DNA from: Parasulfuritortus sp049322515
GTDB lineage: Bacteria > Pseudomonadota > Gammaproteobacteria > Burkholderiales > Thiobacillaceae
Reading direction: 5' to 3'
Assembly: GCA_049322515.1 (NCBI GenBank)
Contig: JBMOQW010000032.1
Span: 1-38,237, forward strand
Length of the DNA stretch: 38,237 nucleotides
The notes beneath the pieces were generated by a model that made no database searches, had not been told where the DNA came from, and saw nothing but the letters and a program-made list of their open reading frames with translations. Of this stretch, positions 35,456 through 38,237 are shown piece after piece. The stretch's first letter is position 1. Every line of letters starts with the position of its first letter. The translations under genes were made by a program, and so were the position numbers.

Positions 35456-35980
35456 ATGGAATACACCTTCACCCTGAAATACCAACTCACCGACGATGAC
35501 CGTGACCCGGATGCACTGGTCGAGCGTCTGGGCGAGGCCGGGTGCGACGATGCCCTGGTCGGCATCGGGCAGCCGGGGCGGCTCGCGCTGGAGTTCACCC
35601 GAGAGGCGGACAGTGCGGACGCGGCTGTGCGCAGCGCGTTGGCCGACGTGCGGAGCGCGGTGCCAGCGGCCAGGCTGATCGAAGTCGCACCGGATCTGGT
35701 TGGGCTGACCGACGTGGCCGACATCGTGGGCGTGTCGCGGCAGAACATGCGCAAGCTGATGCTGGCCCATCCGGGCAGCTTCCCAGCGCCGGTGCATGAG
35801 GGCAGCGCGTCGATCTGGCACTTGGCGGATGTGCTGGCCTGGCTGCAGGCAAAGGGTAGCTACTCGCTGGCCATGGACGTTCTGGAGGTGGCGTGCGTTG
35901 CCTTGCAGGTCAACGTGGTCAAGGAGGGGCGGCGGTTATCGCGCTCAGCTTCCGACGAGCTGGAAGCTCTCGTTGAATGA
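35456..35980 (+). CDS. HTH DNA-binding protein, partner of the HicA-like gene
   Basis: A 174-residue protein. The first ~80 residues alternate strands and helices, and the pattern (Y-T-F-T-L-K-Y-Q-L, D-A-L-V-E-R-L-G-E-A-G) suggests a ferredoxin-like domain. Residues about 82-135 form a MerR/excisionase-like helix-turn-helix (L-T-D-V-A-D-I-V-G-V-S-R-Q-N-M-R-K-L-M, then I-W-H-L-A-D-V-L-A-W-L). The ATG at 35456 has GAGGAG 7 bases upstream. The longer upstream frame is a shadow of the previous gene. It is the best candidate to bind the palindrome at 35123-35148 and to act as antitoxin, but both are inference. Confidence 0.72.
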   Translation: MEYTFTLKYQLTDDDRDPDALVERLGEAGCDDALVGIGQPGRLALEFTREADSADAAVRSALADVRSAVPAARLIEVAPDLVGLTDVADIVGVSRQNMRKLMLAHPGSFPAPVHEGSASIWHLADVLAWLQAKGSYSLAMDVLEVACVALQVNVVKEGRRLSRSASDELEALVE

Positions 35981-35994
35981 GGCCGTCGCCAGCC

Positions 35995-36378
35995 TCATTC
36001 CCGACCGGAACCCGCCCGAACAGGGCGGGTTTTTCGCAGGTGGACATCCGGCTTGGCGGCGCTGATGCGAGGGGCTTGCTTGCGCTCCTCGATCCAGGCC
36101 TCCACCTCGGCCAGGTCCCACACCACGCAGCGCGGCGTCAGATTGAAACGCCGAGGGAACTCGCCGCGACGCTCCATTTCGTAGATCGTCGTTTCGGCCA
36201 AGGGGACGATCTGACGCAACTCATGACGGCGGATGGTGCGCCGAAATGGAAGTGGACTGCGCTTGGGGAACTGTGGCAGCGCCTCGTAGGCCTCCGTCCC
36301 AGGCAAAGGGAGAGACTGGCCGGGGACGGCTTCGAGCACATTGGATAGGTGCGATAGGGTTTTCACCTCGAACTCCAT
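35995..36378 (-). CDS. AlpA-family transcriptional regulator
   Basis: A 127-residue protein on the opposite strand to the rest of the island. Residues 45-100 match the AlpA/excisionase-type winged helix: L-R-Q-I-V-P-L-A-E-T-T-I-Y-E-M-E-R-R-G-E-F-P-R-R, then W-D-L-A-E-V-E-A-W-I-E-E-R. AlpA proteins act as regulators and as recombination directionality factors for prophages and islands. The N-terminal 45 residues are unlike the short classical AlpA. The last ~12 residues overlap the terminator of the upstream plus-strand genes. CTATCG, the repeat found next to guaA, occurs again 37 bases before its start. Confidence 0.78.
   Translation of the reverse strand: MEFEVKTLSHLSNVLEAVPGQSLPLPGTEAYEALPQFPKRSPLPFRRTIRRHELRQIVPLAETTIYEMERRGEFPRRFNLTPRCVVWDLAEVEAWIEERKQAPRISAAKPDVHLRKTRPVRAGSGRE
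36009..36034 (+). terminator. Rho-independent terminator after the HTH gene
   Basis: A 9-bp perfect stem (AACCCGCCC / GGGCGGGTT) with loop GAACA and a T-run (36030-36034), 28 bases after the HTH gene stop. It works only in the plus direction, because the minus strand has no T-tract after the stem. Confidence 0.85.
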
Positions 36379-36487
36379 GAATACGCTGCATGGCGATATG
36401 GTGAATTTCAGTACCTATCGGCACAACCTGTTGTGGCGTAGGAGGGCATAGGAGGTCTACGGCTTCGTGCGCACTCGGTTAAGCGTC

Positions 36488-36643
36488 ATGTCCCAACCAG
36501 CGCGCTTCGCCTCGCCCAAAGCGATGGATTTTGACTCTCGGCCCGTCCGGCAGCAGTTCGACCTCAAGCTGGCCAGGAGCCCCTACCACGCCGGCGGTAA
36601 ACCCGGTTACGATCCATCAAAACATGCGAAACCATGGAGGTGA
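36488..36643 (+). CDS. Small ORF coupled to the TIR gene
   Basis: An open frame of 51 codons from the ATG at 36488 (58 codons if the GTG at 36467, with AGGAGG 11 bases upstream, is used). It encodes a basic peptide ending S-K-H-A-K-P-W-R. Its stop TGA is the last three bases of the ribosome site GGAGGTGA of the TIR gene and lies 3 bases before that GTG start, the geometry of translational coupling. Codon choice is GC-ending and coding-like. I recognise no family; the segment S-P-Y-H-A-G-G-K-P-G-Y-D is the most distinctive. It could be a leader peptide, a small partner of the operon, or a relic of an older gene end. Confidence 0.45.
   Translation: MSQPARFASPKAMDFDSRPVRQQFDLKLARSPYHAGGKPGYDPSKHAKPWR
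36636..36643 (+). promoter_or_regulatory. Strong ribosome binding site deciding the TIR start
   Basis: GGAGGTGA is an 8-base match to the anti-Shine-Dalgarno sequence. The GGAGG core is 6 bases before the GTG at 36647 and fixes that codon as the start. Confidence 0.75.
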
Positions 36644-36646
36644 CAG

Positions 36647-37114
36647 GTGGCAGACAAAAGGAACGTATTCATCAGCCATGTCCATAAGGACGATCATGGG
36701 CTCCAGAAGCTCAAGGATTTGTTGGCGCCGAAGGGGGTGGAAGTCCGGGATTCCTCCATCCACACAGGAAAGTTCAACAATGCCACTGATGAGCACTACA
36801 TCAAGACGCAGATCCTTGCGCCTGCCATCAATTGGGCTGGGGTGTTCATTTGCTATGTCTCACCCCAAACCAAGAACAGCGATTGGGTGAACTGGGAAAT
36901 CGAATACGCGGCCAAACAGGGCAAGCGCATTGTTGGTGTTTGGGAGCATGGCGAAAAGGAATGCGACCTGCCGGATGCGCTGAAAGAACATGCGGACGCA
37001 CTGGTTGGGTGGAACGGTGATTCAATCATCGACGCGATCAACGGAAAGGATTCGTGGGAAAAGCCTGACGGCGGTGCCTGCGACCCGGTTCCACTCAAGC
37101 GGCATCCCTGCTGA
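36647..37114 (+). CDS. ThsB-like TIR domain protein
   Basis: A 155-residue protein of the DUF1863/MTH538 TIR-like group to which Thoeris ThsB belongs. The first strand and BB-loop start are N-V-F-I-S-H-V-H-K-D-D. The middle is W-A-G-V-F-I-C-Y-V-S-P. The helix S-D-W-V-N-W-E-I-E-Y-A places E84 where active TIR NADases (for example human SARM1) keep the catalytic glutamate, followed by G-K-R-I-V-G-V. In Thoeris such proteins turn NAD+ into a cyclic ADP-ribose signal upon phage infection. Activity here is inferred from E84. The GTG start has a near-perfect ribosome site. The stop overlaps the next start (TGATG). No ThsA is visible. GC is lower than in the core chromosome. Confidence 0.85.
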   Translation: MADKRNVFISHVHKDDHGLQKLKDLLAPKGVEVRDSSIHTGKFNNATDEHYIKTQILAPAINWAGVFICYVSPQTKNSDWVNWEIEYAAKQGKRIVGVWEHGEKECDLPDALKEHADALVGWNGDSIIDAINGKDSWEKPDGGACDPVPLKRHPC

Positions 37115-37740
37115 TGGCACGTATTCACTCCTATGTCGTGCGGTACGACAGTGGTTTTGCGCCCAACCCCTTTTACAGCTACTGCACGCTCGCGACTTGC
37201 AAACCCAGCATCCGAAGAAGCGCCAACATTGGTGATTGGGTGGTTGGCAGCGGAAGCAATGATCAAAGTGTTCGACGCGGTGGGCACCTGGTCTATGCGA
37301 TGCGGGTCACCGAGGCAATGACATTTGACGAGTACGGCCGAGACCCGCGTTTTGAATCCAAGAAGCCGTACCGCAATGGCAGTCGGAAGCAAAGTTGCGG
37401 GGACAACATTTATTTCAGAGTTGCGGCTGGGGCTGCTTGGCAACAGCGCGATTCGTTCCACTCCCGCCCTGATGGCTCTCTGAACCCTGATCACGTTGCT
37501 CGTGATACGGGCGTCAACAGGGTTTTGATCAGCAACGATTTCGTATATTTTGGGGGGGAGGGGCCTGAGTTTCCCAATGAGTTGCATGATCAGCAGGGAC
37601 GTCCTCTATGTAAAACTGGAATAGGTCTCACCACCTTTGACGATGCGCAATTGGTCGCGAATCTTGAGCATTGGATACGCAGCTTGGCCGTGAGCGGCTA
37701 CCAAGGCGCCCCCTTTGAATGGCTGACGCTTCGCAGGTGA
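37114..37740 (+). CDS. Nmad2 (nucleotide modification associated domain 2) protein
   Basis: A 208-residue protein that I recognise from memory as the Nmad2 family: Y-V-V-R-Y-D-S-G-F-A-P-N-P-F near the start, C-T-L-A-T-C-K-P-S-I-R-R, I-G-D-W-V-V-G-S-G, then V-T-E-A-M-T-F-D-E-Y, and R-V-L-I-S-N-D-F-V-Y-F-G-G before the C terminus. Nmad domains were predicted from gene neighbourhoods to work with modified nucleotides or bases; no enzymatic mechanism is established. Its ATG shares one base with the TIR stop, and the MazG gene begins 3 bases after its stop. A run of seven G at ~37552 is in frame and does not disrupt it. Confidence 0.78.
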   Translation: MARIHSYVVRYDSGFAPNPFYSYCTLATCKPSIRRSANIGDWVVGSGSNDQSVRRGGHLVYAMRVTEAMTFDEYGRDPRFESKKPYRNGSRKQSCGDNIYFRVAAGAAWQQRDSFHSRPDGSLNPDHVARDTGVNRVLISNDFVYFGGEGPEFPNELHDQQGRPLCKTGIGLTTFDDAQLVANLEHWIRSLAVSGYQGAPFEWLTLRR

Positions 37741-37743
37741 CCG

Positions 37744-38121
37744 ATGAAAAAGGAAGGCTCCCTCTTGCTTTCGGATTACGCTGCAGAAATTGCAGCCACG
37801 GACGTGCTCAATCCGGGCGACTTCAATCCGGTTCTCCAAGGACTGTACGGAGAAGTTGGCGGAATAATGGCCACGGTTAAAAAACATGTTCGTGACAAAT
37901 CGGCATACCCTGGCTTTAAGAAAGCTGCGGAAGAAGAATTTGGCGACACCCTTTGGTACCTGGCTGCAATCTGCAGGCGCTTGAATGTTCCTCTCGATGA
38001 GATCTTCGGGGAAGCGGCCAATCACGGAAATTTCAAGAATGTTGGTGCTGCAAGTGATATCGCCGAAGGTGCAATGGCCTATATCGCAGTGCCTATTGCT
38101 GCGCCTGCATCGTTACCGTGA
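37744..38121 (+). CDS. MazG-type nucleotide pyrophosphohydrolase, probably short or truncated
   Basis: A 125-residue protein with one MazG-like domain: Y-A-A-E-I-A-A-T-D near the start, L-Y-G-E-V-G-G-I-M (E37), K-K-H-V-R-D-K, and E-E-E-F-G-D-T-L-W-Y-L-A with metal-binding E65 and D68. Such all-alpha enzymes cleave NTPs or dNTPs to NMP and pyrophosphate. Many relatives with this E-E-F-G-D-T-L-W-Y type are over 300 residues with a second domain. Here the frame stops at 38121 after a low-complexity A-V-P-I-A-A-P-A-S-L-P tail, and the other frames downstream do not continue the family. It may be truncated or a genuinely short version. It is the last complete gene of the TIR-Nmad2-MazG operon. Confidence 0.7.
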   Translation: MKKEGSLLLSDYAAEIAATDVLNPGDFNPVLQGLYGEVGGIMATVKKHVRDKSAYPGFKKAAEEEFGDTLWYLAAICRRLNVPLDEIFGEAANHGNFKNVGAASDIAEGAMAYIAVPIAAPASLP

Positions 38122-38177
38122 AAGCCAGTGATGCCGAGGCACAAGCAAGCCATCCCGCCTACACGGAGGGAAACAAG

Positions 38178-38237
38178 GTGAAACACCAACGCGGGTCAGG
38201 CCGATTGTGTTTCGGGCCAATATCCGAAACGCTTCAA
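38178..38237 (+). CDS. Possible start of a further gene (partial)
   Basis: A GTG at 38178 follows GGAGGG at 38165-38170 with 7 bases spacing, and the frame is open for 20 codons to the window edge. The peptide begins M-K-H-Q-R-G-S-G and is not recognised. It would be the next gene of the operon, 56 bases after the MazG stop. The evidence is limited to the ribosome site. Confidence 0.3.
   Translation, partial: MKHQRGSGRLCFGPISETLQ

Noticed and set aside
36009..36034. Bidirectional terminator also serving alpA
   Set aside because: On the minus strand only two T follow the stem, so it should work only for plus-strand transcripts.
37550..37564. Programmed frameshift at the G-run in the Nmad2 gene
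   Set aside because: The reading frame is intact on both sides and the family pattern continues without a shift.

Overview
The window is a high-GC chromosomal segment of a betaproteobacterium. The clues are a PrsT/PEP-CTERM exosortase-type surface system, a betaproteobacterial style of housekeeping clusters (lon-scpA-scpB-rluB, yffB-dapE-prmB, smpB divergent from ratA-rnfH, guaB-guaA) and heavy use of two-component proteins. A sulfur- or nitrogen-cycling relative of Thiobacillus or the Nitrosomonadales/Rhodocyclales would fit, but this is inference from gene content only.

Layout. Positions 1-650 hold a TusA-like sulfur carrier gene in AT-richer sequence, followed by about 520 bases with no convincing gene. 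Positions 1174-4754 (minus strand) carry a class I aminotransferase and a histidine kinase with CBS domains plus its double-receiver partner. Positions 5002-9379 (plus) carry uvrB, a receiver-TPR protein and a very short histidine-kinase-like ATPase. Positions 9576-13437 hold the TPR protein PrsT and a PEP-CTERM surface protein with its own near-consensus sigma-54 promoter and a strong terminator. Positions 13567-18741 hold a low-molecular-weight tyrosine phosphatase and the overlapping set lon-scpA-scpB-rluB. Positions 18808-25707 (minus) hold yffB-dapE-prmB, a small mechanosensitive-channel-like protein and a 1249-residue MHYT hybrid kinase. Positions 25746-27222 (plus) hold a GNAT, ispF and thpR. 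Positions 27233-29248 (minus) hold smpB, mnmH and a host-attachment-family gene. Positions 29318-30394 hold ratA, rnfH and, convergent, a small lipoprotein. Positions 30479-33557 hold guaB and guaA separated by an intrinsic terminator.

From 33558 to the right edge the window enters a genomic island inserted at the 3' end of guaA. It starts with repeat arrays (CTATCG pairs and TGACGGTA repeats) and a tyrosine integrase. Next comes a HicA-like/HTH gene pair behind a promoter whose -35 box lies in a perfect 12-bp inverted repeat, then an AlpA-type regulator on the opposite strand. The last part is a tight operon of visibly lower GC: a 51-58-residue small ORF, a ThsB-like TIR protein, an Nmad2-domain protein and a MazG-type pyrophosphohydrolase. 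The right end of the island is not in the window.

The most interesting element is this last operon. It combines a TIR domain that keeps the catalytic glutamate, a nucleotide-modification-associated domain and a nucleotide pyrophosphatase in an integrase-borne island, with no ThsA visible. That looks like an uncharacterised anti-phage or nucleotide-surveillance module.
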